This document shows, one piece after another, positions 19,204 to 27,626 of a stretch of 64,000 nucleotides of DNA. The translations under genes were made by a program, and so were the position numbers. The stretch is from Fen-1301 sp963786395. GTDB taxonomy: Bacteria > Bacteroidota > Ignavibacteria > Ignavibacteriales > Ignavibacteriaceae. The notes beneath the pieces were generated by a model. That model worked only from the letters and a program-made list of their open reading frames with translations, did no database searches and was not told the DNA's origin. Positions within the stretch are counted from its first letter, which is position 1. Every line of letters begins with the position of its first letter. The stretch lies in NCBI GenBank assembly GCA_963786395.1, contig CAWAZD010000004.1, positions 124,001-188,000 of the forward strand. The letters run 5' to 3'.

Positions 19204-20047
19204 AGCCCCTGCCAAAATAAACTTCGGGCTTAATATTGTTTCTAAAAGAGATGATGGATTCCATAATATTGAAACAATCTTTTATCCTGTCAATTTGTTT
19301 GATGAATTAATTATTAAGGAAGCTGATCATTTTTCCTTTAATACTTCTGATGAGCAACTTAAGAATGAAAAAAACAATTCAGTGATCATAGCAAAGGATT
19401 TGTTTTCTGAATATACAGGAATAAAAGTAACGGCTTCAATAACTCTAAATAAAATAATCCCGATGGGTGCAGGTATGGGGGGCGGAAGTAGTGATTGCGC
19501 CGCAGCATTAAAAGGGCTGAATCATATGTATCATTCGGGTCTATCAAACGAGGAACTTTCAATACTTGCATTGAGGGTAGGTTCAGATGCACCTTTTTTC
19601 ATTGATCCGAAGCCAAAGTTTGCCTCATCAAAAGGAGAAGTATTTGAACCTCTTTCACTAGTAATAAAAAAACCAATATTGATTGTAAATCCTGGAATTC
19701 ATATTTCAACCGCGTGGGCTTTTAGCAAAATATCTCCAAAAACACCCATATATTCTCTCAGAATAATAGATCATCTAATTCTAAATAATTTCAATGAACT
19801 GATAAATTTAGTGACCAATGATTTTGAATCAATTGTATTCCAGAATTATCCTGAAATTAAGAAAATAAAAGATAAAATGTATGAATTAGGAGCTGAGTTT
19901 TCTCTCATGACAGGAAGCGGATCAACTATTTACGGAATTTTCCCTGATCAGAATTCAGCAATTTCTGCTTCAGAAGTATTCAAGGGCGAGTATTTTACTT
20001 TTATTAGCAATGTGTTACATGAAATTGAGTTAGACCCAAAAGATTAA
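19184..20047 (+). CDS. ispE: 4-diphosphocytidyl-2-C-methyl-D-erythritol kinase
   Basis: 287 residues of the GHMP kinase family: APAKINFGLNI at the N-terminus, the ATP loop IPMGAGMGGGSSDCAAAL, and a C-terminal TGSGSTIYGIF. Phosphorylates CDP-ME in the non-mevalonate isoprenoid pathway. The start overlaps the upstream methyltransferase, so translation may be coupled. Confidence 0.95.
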   Translation: MKELSVKAPAKINFGLNIVSKRDDGFHNIETIFYPVNLFDELIIKEADHFSFNTSDEQLKNEKNNSVIIAKDLFSEYTGIKVTASITLNKIIPMGAGMGGGSSDCAAALKGLNHMYHSGLSNEELSILALRVGSDAPFFIDPKPKFASSKGEVFEPLSLVIKKPILIVNPGIHISTAWAFSKISPKTPIYSLRIIDHLILNNFNELINLVTNDFESIVFQNYPEIKKIKDKMYELGAEFSLMTGSGSTIYGIFPDQNSAISASEVFKGEYFTFISNVLHEIELDPKD

Positions 20048-20127
20048 CCCTTCTCCTTTTTTGCTCATTGCAGTATTTTATATTATTTTCACTTCGCACC
20101 TTGAATAAATCAATGAGATAATTTCTT

Positions 20128-21129
20128 ATGAAACTTGCATTCCTTTTTATTGTACTTGGACTAACAGGAATGTTATTTGCTAGTCCGGTGCAGGGGAAGA
20201 AACATTCTCACCGGAAACCAAAAGAAAAATTACCTGCCTGGATTATTACAAAGAATCTCGTAGTAAATTCTAATCTTATTCCACGGAATGATTTGATAAA
20301 ATCTTTGATCAGTAAACTTGAAGCTGACAATGGAATCGGGAAAAAAGTAGCCAAGGAAGAATTTCTTAGTCTGTTTAGCAGAACTGAATCGAGATTTGTT
20401 TATAAGGATAAACTTATAAAATACGCTACACCTAAAAGCATCGATATCCAGAAAGCGGAACATAATAATATTATAAATATTCTTTTACAGAATGACAAAA
20501 TTAATGAAGGCGTAGATTTTCTTAACCGAAATTCCGTTTTTCTAAACAAAGCTGAAAAAATATATGGGGTTTATAAGCAGGATATTGTTTCTATTCTCAT
20601 GTGGGAATCCGGGCTTGGGAAATACACCGGAGGCTGCAGGGTATTTAATATTTTCATGGCGCAGATACTATTTCTGGATGCCGCTCAGAAATTTGAGCTA
20701 AGTAAAATAATGAAGAAGGAAGGTAGAAATCCAATGGCTGACAACCATTTCAGAGAATACGAGCAAAAGCGAATCAGTCACAGGAAAATATATGCTATTG
20801 ATGGACTTGTTTCTTTACTAAGATACTGTAAAGAAAAAAACCTTGATCCGTTAGCCCAAACAGGCTCCTGGGGTGGAGCAATCGGATATGTTCAGTTTAT
20901 GCCATTTAACCTTAATTATGCGGTTGACGCAGATAATGATGGCATTATTGATCTTAATGGCTGGCCGGATGCAATATATAGTGTGGCTAATTATCTTAAA
21001 CTTAAAGGGAATTATTCTAAAGATAATACTGCGAGAAGAAATGCATTTTTCCAGTATAATCATAGTGATGAATACGCAAATGGTGTAATGTTGTATGCGG
21101 ATTCTATTTCAAAACATTTAAAGCTTTAA
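20128..21129 (+). CDS. MltB-like lytic murein transglycosylase
   Basis: 333 residues. Signal peptide (MKLAFLFIVLGLTGMLFA), a basic linker, then an SLT_2/MltB domain: ILMWESGLGKYTG (catalytic Glu expected here), WGGAIGYVQFMPFN, DADNDGIIDLNGWPDAIYSVANYLK and a closing FQYNHSDEYANGVM. The DxDxDGxxDL segment is like the calcium-binding EF-hand loop of Slt35. Cleaves peptidoglycan glycan strands with 1,6-anhydro product. Periplasmic. Confidence 0.88.
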   Translation: MKLAFLFIVLGLTGMLFASPVQGKKHSHRKPKEKLPAWIITKNLVVNSNLIPRNDLIKSLISKLEADNGIGKKVAKEEFLSLFSRTESRFVYKDKLIKYATPKSIDIQKAEHNNIINILLQNDKINEGVDFLNRNSVFLNKAEKIYGVYKQDIVSILMWESGLGKYTGGCRVFNIFMAQILFLDAAQKFELSKIMKKEGRNPMADNHFREYEQKRISHRKIYAIDGLVSLLRYCKEKNLDPLAQTGSWGGAIGYVQFMPFNLNYAVDADNDGIIDLNGWPDAIYSVANYLKLKGNYSKDNTARRNAFFQYNHSDEYANGVMLYADSISKHLKL

Positions 21130-21141
21130 TGGATTAATTTA

Positions 21142-21540
21142 CTAGTTGTTTTCCTTTAACCTGTTTCTTAGGAAGTTATTCTCAATCTCAAGTAACTTAA
21201 CATGAGTAATCAGATTACTAATCCTTTTTTCCAACCTTCTTTCCTTCATTGTTTTTGGGACTTGAGGTAATTCTCTGGTAAGGATTGTACCCTTATAGTG
21301 TACAAAAGTGCGGTTATAGAATGTTTCAAAATACCGGCGAAGGATTGTGGAAGTTTTACTATTGAATTCAGGTATGTATCCTCTTTTCAAACGATCATAC
21401 ATTTTTATAGAAATGCCTATTTTTCTTATAATAATATCATCTTCTCTTATTTTAGGGCAAAACTTTTTTTCACGGGAAATGAATAAATCCAATAATTCAG
21501 AATAGTTGTTAAATGAAGATGGGATCACGATTACCTCCAT
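21142..21540 (-). CDS. Hypothetical protein with possible HTH and C-terminal coiled coil
   Basis: 132 residues, no family recognised. The middle (about residues 38-80, IIRKIGISIKMYDRLKRGYIPEFNSKTSTILRRYF-like) resembles a helix-turn-helix of the kind that binds DNA with a 'start-turn-recognition' pattern. The last 30 residues have heptad-spaced Leu/Ile (ISNLITHVKLLEIENNFLRNRL), suggesting a short leucine-zipper coiled coil for dimerisation. A regulator is plausible but unproven. Its 3' end converges on the transglycosylase gene. Confidence 0.55.
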   Translation of the reverse strand: MEVIVIPSSFNNYSELLDLFISREKKFCPKIREDDIIIRKIGISIKMYDRLKRGYIPEFNSKTSTILRRYFETFYNRTFVHYKGTILTRELPQVPKTMKERRLEKRISNLITHVKLLEIENNFLRNRLKENN

Positions 21541-21866
21541 AATATTTAATGATTTATTTTATCTTAGTGCTAATTAATAACTTAAAACATTAAAAATATT
21601 TCGATAAGCCGTACCATAAATTTGTTTGTAAAGTGAATAAATTATTCATTAGTAAAATTACAATAATATTTATATTCTTTCCAAAATAATTACGAAATAT
21701 TGGTTTGCAATTGTAAAATATTCAACATCACACCATTTATGCCAGCCAGGATGACAAATCAAAATATTTTAATACAGCATACATTCTTTATCACCATAGG
21801 TAATTTGTTTAGGAAAAATATATCTGGTATTATTGAATATGTATAATTTCTATATTGTTTTATCAG
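21541..21866. other. Intergenic gap, AT-rich, no gene seen
   Basis: About 325 bases between divergent genes. Very AT-rich with no tRNA, riboswitch or terminator that I can support. A -10-like TATAAT lies at about 21841-21846, shortly ahead of the TPR gene, but without a convincing partner element. Confidence 0.5.
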
Positions 21867-22637
21867 ATGAAAAGAAATTCCAAAACTGTGCATTTAATGT
21901 TATTTATATTCTTAATAGTAAATGTTTCATATGGGGCAACATTAAAAGAATATCTTGCTAAAGGGGATGCCTCTTACAAAGAATTAAAGAATATGGATGC
22001 CTTGAAATATTATGAACAGGCTTATAAAATAGAACCTGGTAATTATATAGTGATGTTAAGATTGGTCAGGTCTTATAATGATGTTGGGGAGGAATATTTT
22101 GAAAATAAAAACAGAGAATCAGCCGAGGTGTATATTACTAAAGCTGTGGACTTTGCAGTAAAATTTCAGAATAAATTCCCTGATAGTGCTGAAGCTTATA
22201 CTTATCTATCATTATCATATGGAAATATTGCGCTATTTAAGGGTGGAAGTGAGAAAGTTAAATATGCTAATCTTGTAGAACAAAATGCTAAAAAGGCTAT
22301 TTCTATTAATAAAAATGACTTTCTCCCATATGTGATCCTGGGAATTTATTATAGAGAACTTGCATCATTAAACTGGATAGAAAGAACATTTGCAAATACA
22401 TTCTTTGGCAATTTACCAAAGGGTTCATACGAAGATTCCGAAAGGTATTTTAAGAAAGCATTGAGCATCGACCCCAATATGATTGTAGCTGTTTTTAACC
22501 TCTCCAAAACGTACAAACTAATGGGTAGAAGAAATGATGAATTATCGCTTCTAAAACAGGTTCAAGAAATGCAGGTAAGAAACTTCAGGGATAAATTCGC
22601 AAAAGAAAAAGCTCAAAGAAGAATAAGCCAGATGTAG
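21867..22637 (+). CDS. Secreted TPR protein resembling the RMDN family
   Basis: ATG 21867 preferred over the TTG 12 nt upstream. About 256 residues. A signal peptide (residues 8-25) is followed by TPR-like repeats. The order of motifs 'GNIALFKGGSEKVKYANLVEQNAKKAI', 'LGIYYRELASLNWIERTFA', 'FFGNLPKGSYEDSERYFKKALSIDPN' and 'LSKTYKLMGR' matches the regulator of microtubule dynamics (RMDN/FAM82) TPR domain better than a generic TPR. Paralogue of the gene at 3090-3863. Likely periplasmic scaffold; function unknown in bacteria. Confidence 0.78.
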   Translation: MKRNSKTVHLMLFIFLIVNVSYGATLKEYLAKGDASYKELKNMDALKYYEQAYKIEPGNYIVMLRLVRSYNDVGEEYFENKNRESAEVYITKAVDFAVKFQNKFPDSAEAYTYLSLSYGNIALFKGGSEKVKYANLVEQNAKKAISINKNDFLPYVILGIYYRELASLNWIERTFANTFFGNLPKGSYEDSERYFKKALSIDPNMIVAVFNLSKTYKLMGRRNDELSLLKQVQEMQVRNFRDKFAKEKAQRRISQM

Positions 22638-22662
22638 AGGAATTCAGTTAAATTCCATTCCT

Positions 22663-24282
22663 TTATAATGACGGGACATATGATCTGTTCACATCTCCGG
22701 TAATAATACCTTTAATTATTAAATTAATATTCTGATTGAGATTTATGTTCAATGTCTGCGGTGAAAATATCCAGTCAGGTTTAGTAAAGGCATTTATAAT
22801 ACCGGTATATCTTCTTATAATCTGAAGAGCGTCAGTAGAATTTACCATCTTGTCATTATTTACATCCCCAGATAAAGTCTGTAAAGAATCAAACTGTGTT
22901 AGTCCTGCATAATATCTTATAACCATTAAAGCATCAGTAGCATTTACTTCACTGAATTCATCAGATTTTGTTATTGTGATAGAATAATTCCCTGTGTTAA
23001 GTCCGCTGATCATGAAATTTCCCAATGGATCAGTTGTTACAGTAGATTTAAATCCATTTGGTCCGGATAAATTAACAATGGTATTTTTTATTTTTGAAAG
23101 CAAAGTATTATCATAGGTAATTGATCCTGTAATAGACAATGAATTAGTTTCAATTATTTTGTTTAGAGTAATAATACTGCCATCCGGAATTAGTTTAGTC
23201 CTGATATAAGCGTTACTTCCGGAAAAAGATGTAACTAAAGTATCAGATTTTGAACCCTGCATGATAATCACTTTTTGCCAATCTGAAGGAACTGCGATAT
23301 CAACAGTGAGAGGATAATTATAAATTTGTGTATTTAACCCGGTAGTTCCTGATAATTGAATCTGAAGAGTATTCTGAGCAATTATTGTGGATTGAAATTG
23401 TTCCCTTTCTTTCATATACCTAGTAATATTTGCCATAGTTTCAACCCAAACATCATTATTATCCGATTTCTGTTTGATCCACTGGCAAAATGAAGTCAAC
23501 CATTCCACTGACATAGGATACCATGAACCTTGTTGAAGTATATTGGCTATTTGATTAAACGGGTATACTTCATGTGCCATTGTTAATCCCCACTTCCCCG
23601 AATTAATTGAGTTCTGCATATAATTTTCAACATCAGTTAACTCATCCAGATCATCTAAGGTTGAATTTCTTGGAATGTTAAATTGTTCTTCTTTTGCCGC
23701 AATTGTATAAAATCCAGATCCACTTAAAGATGAATCATTTGGGTTGTCTCCCCCTGTTCTTGCAGATTCGTAATACAATGAAGTATTGTTTATTACATTA
23801 TTATTATAAACTATAAACGGATAGTCAAGAGTAATACATTTTTGACCAGGTATTTTTTGTTCTATTGTTATTTTTGAATTATAAAGTTCATATAATAGAG
23901 TTCCGGGGGAATTTATATTACCTGTTTGTAAGGTTGAAAGATCCGGGTGAGTTACAGTATGAGATGCAATTTCGTGGCCCTCCGAAGACATAGTTTGAAA
24001 TTGTTTCCAGGTACCATATCTCCATATTCCTGGAAGGTCGTCAGTAACGGAACCCGTAATAACAAAAAAGGTTCCTTTGAAACCAAATGAATTTAAAACA
24101 GGTCTTACATAATCATAATGACAGCTGAAACCATCATCAAACGTAAAAGAAAATGCTGATTTTCTATCATCAGCCCATTTTTTAACGGAAACCTGACCAT
24201 ATCCAGCAGGAAAAGCCGGGAAAGAGACAGAAATTGACAGAATAATAAATACAGCCAGGAGAATTATCTTATTGGACGACAT
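22663..24282 (-). CDS. Secreted polysaccharide deacetylase (NodB) with carboxypeptidase-regulatory-like and dockerin-like domains
   Basis: 539 residues. Signal peptide (1 to about 26), then NodB homology: FSFTFDDG (metal Asp pair), HEIASHTVTHPDL (metal His pair), catalytic region around AHEVYP. After a beta-rich linker comes a CarboxypepD_reg-like Ig domain (SITGSITYDNTLLSKIKNTIV...LGNFMISGLNTGNYSITI), followed by a two-repeat dockerin-like segment (EVNATDALMVIRYYAG and GDVNNDKMVNSTDALQIIRRYTG). It probably removes N-acetyl groups from a surface polysaccharide. No type IX C-terminal sorting domain is obvious. Confidence 0.85.
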   Translation of the reverse strand: MSSNKIILLAVFIILSISVSFPAFPAGYGQVSVKKWADDRKSAFSFTFDDGFSCHYDYVRPVLNSFGFKGTFFVITGSVTDDLPGIWRYGTWKQFQTMSSEGHEIASHTVTHPDLSTLQTGNINSPGTLLYELYNSKITIEQKIPGQKCITLDYPFIVYNNNVINNTSLYYESARTGGDNPNDSSLSGSGFYTIAAKEEQFNIPRNSTLDDLDELTDVENYMQNSINSGKWGLTMAHEVYPFNQIANILQQGSWYPMSVEWLTSFCQWIKQKSDNNDVWVETMANITRYMKEREQFQSTIIAQNTLQIQLSGTTGLNTQIYNYPLTVDIAVPSDWQKVIIMQGSKSDTLVTSFSGSNAYIRTKLIPDGSIITLNKIIETNSLSITGSITYDNTLLSKIKNTIVNLSGPNGFKSTVTTDPLGNFMISGLNTGNYSITITKSDEFSEVNATDALMVIRYYAGLTQFDSLQTLSGDVNNDKMVNSTDALQIIRRYTGIINAFTKPDWIFSPQTLNINLNQNINLIIKGIITGDVNRSYVPSL

Positions 24283-24562
24283 GAATTTCTATTATTTGAC
24301 TTATAAAGAGACATTTATTAAAATCTGATACAATTTTTGGACAAAACATCTACAAAAAGCTTAATATTTTAATTATTTAACTGAATTTGTTGAGTATATT
24401 TATAATAAACCAATTACCGGGCCAATTTTTTTAATATACCTTATATTTAGGAATTCTAACTGTTAAATGTTGTTAAGGAGGGATAAATTATTTAAGAATT
24501 TAGTCTAGTATAAAAAGAGTATTTATGTAAAAAATGTGCAGAGAAAACTTATAAAAACGAAT

Positions 24563-24588
24563 GGATTCCCGCCTTCGCGGGAATGACA
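24563..24588. repeat. Dispersed palindromic element (copy 4)
   Basis: Core ggattcccgccttcgcggga followed by atgaca, preceded by gaat as in copies 1 and 3 (30 identical bases in all). It sits just beyond the 3' end of the CoA-binding gene. The rest of the gap 24283-24622 is AT-rich with no gene. Confidence 0.8.
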
Positions 24589-24622
24589 ATCAAGATTTAT
24601 AGCTTTTTTAGAGTGGACTCCT

Positions 24623-25078
24623 TTATGATTTGGGATATTTACCGGTAAGTTTATGAAAATATCTGTGAAATTTATGGAACGCAGCAATTGGTTCAGAATA
24701 CATAAGAATACATTGTCTCTCGATAACATTTATACCCATATTCTTACACAATTCAATTGCTTCTTTTGATTCAGAACCAGGTTGGAACCAAACATTTTTA
24801 ATGTTTCCGGGAATCAATTCCCTGATCACTTTAGTAGATTCTATAGGAGGGACAACCATCAAAACAGAATCCACTTTCCCATTTAATTCATTGAGACTAT
24901 GGTAGCATGTATTACCTTCAATGCTATCGGAAGTATTATTTACAGGTAAAACATTGTGCCCGGCAGATTTTAACTGTTGATAAGCACTATAACCAAATCC
25001 AGTGCCTTTTTTAGATACTCCTACAATAGCAATATTCTTAGTAGAAAAGAATGAGTCGATTGCAGTCATAGTTGCCAT
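24623..25078 (-). CDS. CoA-binding (succinyl-CoA-ligase-like Rossmann) domain protein
   Basis: Start placed at ATG 25078, four codons inside the longest frame, because GGGAG lies 5 nt ahead of it. About 151 residues. A CoA_binding_2 Rossmann fold (KNIAIVGVSKKGTGFGYSAYQQLKSAGHNVLPVN, DSVLMVVPPIESTKVIREL, NVWFQPGSESKEAIELC, ERQCILMYSE). Stand-alone versions are common and of uncertain role. The final ~25 residues (HKFHRYFHKLTGKYPKS) are typical of this subfamily. Confidence 0.85.
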   Translation of the reverse strand: MATMTAIDSFFSTKNIAIVGVSKKGTGFGYSAYQQLKSAGHNVLPVNNTSDSIEGNTCYHSLNELNGKVDSVLMVVPPIESTKVIRELIPGNIKNVWFQPGSESKEAIELCKNMGINVIERQCILMYSEPIAAFHKFHRYFHKLTGKYPKS

Positions 25079-25300
25079 AAAAACTCCCAATAATATTAAA
25101 AAGTGTACAATTAATTATAAATAATGCTTATTTAAGTTTCAAATAATAACTTTAACGTTATATTCATTAAACATCAGATATATTGAACTATACTTGACTT
25201 AATAAAATATATTTTATAGATTATTTAATGTAAAAGAGATTGAGTATTAGCGTACTTATATAAAAGCAAGACCACAAATACCTCACCTATTTCAAATTTT

Positions 25301-25340
25301 CTTTACGCTGTTTTACGCTTCTTTACGCTGTTTTACGCTA
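25301..25340. repeat. Four 10-bp phased repeats of YTTTACGCTN
   Basis: Four back-to-back 10-mers: ctttacgctg, ttttacgctt, ctttacgctg, ttttacgcta. The heptamer tttacgct thus recurs every 10 bp exactly, on the same face of the helix. Located about 190 bp upstream of the small basic gene at 25532, within a gap (25079-25531) that otherwise holds nothing recognisable. Could be a regulator-binding array or a small tandem duplication. Confidence 0.85.
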
Positions 25341-25531
25341 AAACGGCCTCTTCTCCTTACCTTCTCCCGAGTGAAAGATTGGAAGTACAATTTAGGAGAT
25401 TAGGAATATATTCCTGCTATTCTATTAATGACACACTGGATAATTGAATTTATACTATTGTTATATTTTATTGTTTGAATAATAAATTTATTTATATATT
25501 TTTGATATGCAATAAACGGGACCAGGGAAAA

Positions 25532-25756
25532 ATGGCACGAATAAACCTGACAAAGAAGACTCATTCTGAACAGCTACGTATTTTAAACGATTATCTTAAT
25601 AGAAGGTGGCAGCATAAAGCTCAGGGGGAAGTTACAATAGATCAACTGATCAGACGATTCAGGAACAACAGGTGTTTTACTAACAGTGCTAAAGCTTCAT
25701 GGTTAAGCAGACTGCTTAGAGATGTAAAATTAAATAATGAAGTTTCAATTAAATAA
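25532..25756 (+). CDS. Small basic protein of unknown function
   Basis: Start at ATG 25532 (AGGG 6-9 nt upstream) rather than the longer ATG 25475. About 74 residues, strongly basic (many Arg and Lys), predicted helical, with no membrane segment. Not recognised. Charge and the phased repeat array upstream would be compatible with a DNA- or RNA-binding protein. It has no close neighbours on its strand. Confidence 0.5.
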   Translation: MARINLTKKTHSEQLRILNDYLNRRWQHKAQGEVTIDQLIRRFRNNRCFTNSAKASWLSRLLRDVKLNNEVSIK

Positions 25757-25813
25757 TTGTCAATTCATTCAATTTAATATGTAGCTTTCCCTTCGGCAGC
25801 CGCTCCCCCGCAA

Positions 25814-26695
25814 TTATTCTCCATACATAGCGTCATCGTACTTTTTACTATGAGCAGGATCTATTTTTTTCAATGTTGTATAAATGTCCCGGTTTGGATA
25901 ATCTTTAAAATACTGGGCCATTTCTCCACTTTTTGAATCAAAGAATATTTTCATCAGTACACTATTTAGATCCATTTTTGCTCTCATATTATCAATAGCG
26001 AATACTAATTTAGCCATATTCTTTAAAGCAATTTCTTTATTCCAGTTAAATACATCGAGCCCGTTATAATGATATTCATAGTAAGATTCTCTGAAAGCCC
26101 TATAACGCTCATTTATTAGATCCTCAACAAGTCCTCTACGGCTGAAAGAAGCACTACTATTTTGCCATCCACTAGAGTATTGGCTTGTAGCTCCAAGGTT
26201 AACCAAATCTAATGCTTTTAAGAAATACCTTGAACCTCCAAGTTTATCAAAACTATCAGCATCCAGACCAATAATTACGTTAGCATAATAATCAAGAAAA
26301 CTTGTGATAGGATCATAACTTGTTTGATATGGATTGAGAGCCTGATCTTTCTGATAAACCAAGGACCATGATCCGTCATTAATATTTAGCATAAGAGAAT
26401 TTTGCTGACTATGGTACAATGGTCTTTGGGATGTAACTATTACCTGAGCTGTATATGAGGTATTATCCGCAGTTTGGAAAAGAATATTCATTGAGCAGTC
26501 AATTCTGCTTCCTTCCCATTTTTCAGAAGTAAATTTCGTTTTGTTAAGATACTCTTCAATTACTCTCTGAAAATCCTTCAATGGATCCCGGGCAGCAGAC
26601 TGGAGTTTCTCCATATTTACTGTGACTAAACAGTTGAGTTCCTGACCAAAACCAAGGTTTGCGAGTATTACGATGATAAAAAGGAGCTTTTTCAT
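25814..26695 (-). CDS. porD: DUF4835 / PorD-like protein
   Basis: 293 residues with signal peptide ending GFGQ, then the DUF4835 pattern: QELNCLVTVNMEKLQ, VTSQRPLYHS, FLDYYANVIIGLDADSFDKLGGSRYF, FRESYYEYHYNGLDVF. In Flavobacterium the member of this family is named PorD and is needed for type IX secretion/gliding. Periplasmic or outer-membrane associated. Divergent from a PorV/PorQ-like gene 78 bp away, which supports a secretion context. Gene symbol by family analogy. Confidence 0.85.
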   Translation of the reverse strand: MKKLLFIIVILANLGFGQELNCLVTVNMEKLQSAARDPLKDFQRVIEEYLNKTKFTSEKWEGSRIDCSMNILFQTADNTSYTAQVIVTSQRPLYHSQQNSLMLNINDGSWSLVYQKDQALNPYQTSYDPITSFLDYYANVIIGLDADSFDKLGGSRYFLKALDLVNLGATSQYSSGWQNSSASFSRRGLVEDLINERYRAFRESYYEYHYNGLDVFNWNKEIALKNMAKLVFAIDNMRAKMDLNSVLMKIFFDSKSGEMAQYFKDYPNRDIYTTLKKIDPAHSKKYDDAMYGE

Positions 26696-26773
26696 TTACC
26701 TTCCCATAAAAAAATATTTTATTGATTTAATATAAAAATTTATTTATATATCATACAATGAATTAAAAAATCT

Positions 26774-27626
26774 ATGCGGGTTTTTATTCCTATATTTTTG
26801 TTTGTCACATTTATGTCAGTCTCCCGGTGTCAAATGGACCCTGGTGCTAAGCAAATTGCTATATCCGGATCAGATGTTGCTTTATCAGACGACGTATTTT
26901 CGTTATTTAATAATCCTGCAGGACTAGCTCAACTTAACTGGCGTGAATTAGGTATTTATTATTCTCCCGCACCATTCGGTTTTAAAGAATTAGCCAATGG
27001 TTATATAGCATACTGCGAACCTCTTAGTTTTGGATGTGTTGCAATTGGGGCTATGTCTTATGGTTTTGACTTATATCGCGAATTCAAAATCCTGCCAGGA
27101 TTTTCAATGAGTTATCATAATAAATTATTTGCCGGGTTATCTGTTACGATAGATCATGTATCTATTCAAGGATATGGAAGCAAGACGGTTTATTATATAA
27201 ATGCTGGTTGTCTTTTGTACCTTACTGGCAATCTTAGGACCGGATTTTCCATCCACAATATTTAATAGAGCATCATTTACCTCAAATCAAGAGATACCTG
27301 TAATTATAAAAGTTGGGTTAAGTTATGATATTCTAACTTGTTTTTCTTTAAATGCCGCAATAGAAAAGGATATAAAATATAATTTATCATTAATGTCAGG
27401 GATAAATTATGATATAACTGAAAATCTTTCATTACGAATTGGCTTTGCCAATGAACCCTCAAAATTTTCAGGAGGGATTGGAATTCATATTTCTATATTT
27501 AGTATTGATTATGCCTTTTTTACACATCCTGATCTCGGGTTTACGCATCAAGCAGGATTAATCATTTCCTTTGATGTTGAGGGTTCCCGAAATAATAATA
27601 CAAAAGATTATCCTGGCCTTAAATGA
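26774..27626 (+). CDS. PorV/PorQ-like outer-membrane barrel protein, interrupted by a +1 frameshift
   Basis: First frame (26774-27265): signal peptide, then VALSDDVFSLFNNPAGLAQL, the signature of the PorV/PorQ/UPF0164 family, and beta strands. It stops at TAA TAG right after FSIHNI. The next frame continues the barrel (RASFTSNQEIPVIIKVGLSY... to 27626). Deleting one T from the TTT at 27261-27263 gives HNINRASF and a single protein of about 283 residues. Outer-membrane component, possibly part of type IX secretion/attachment. Its end overlaps the next gene by 4 nt (ATGA). Confidence 0.8.

Noticed and set aside
25475..25531. Longer start for the small basic protein
   Set aside because: The extra 19 residues are hydrophobic and AT-encoded, while ATG 25532 has AGGG at good spacing.
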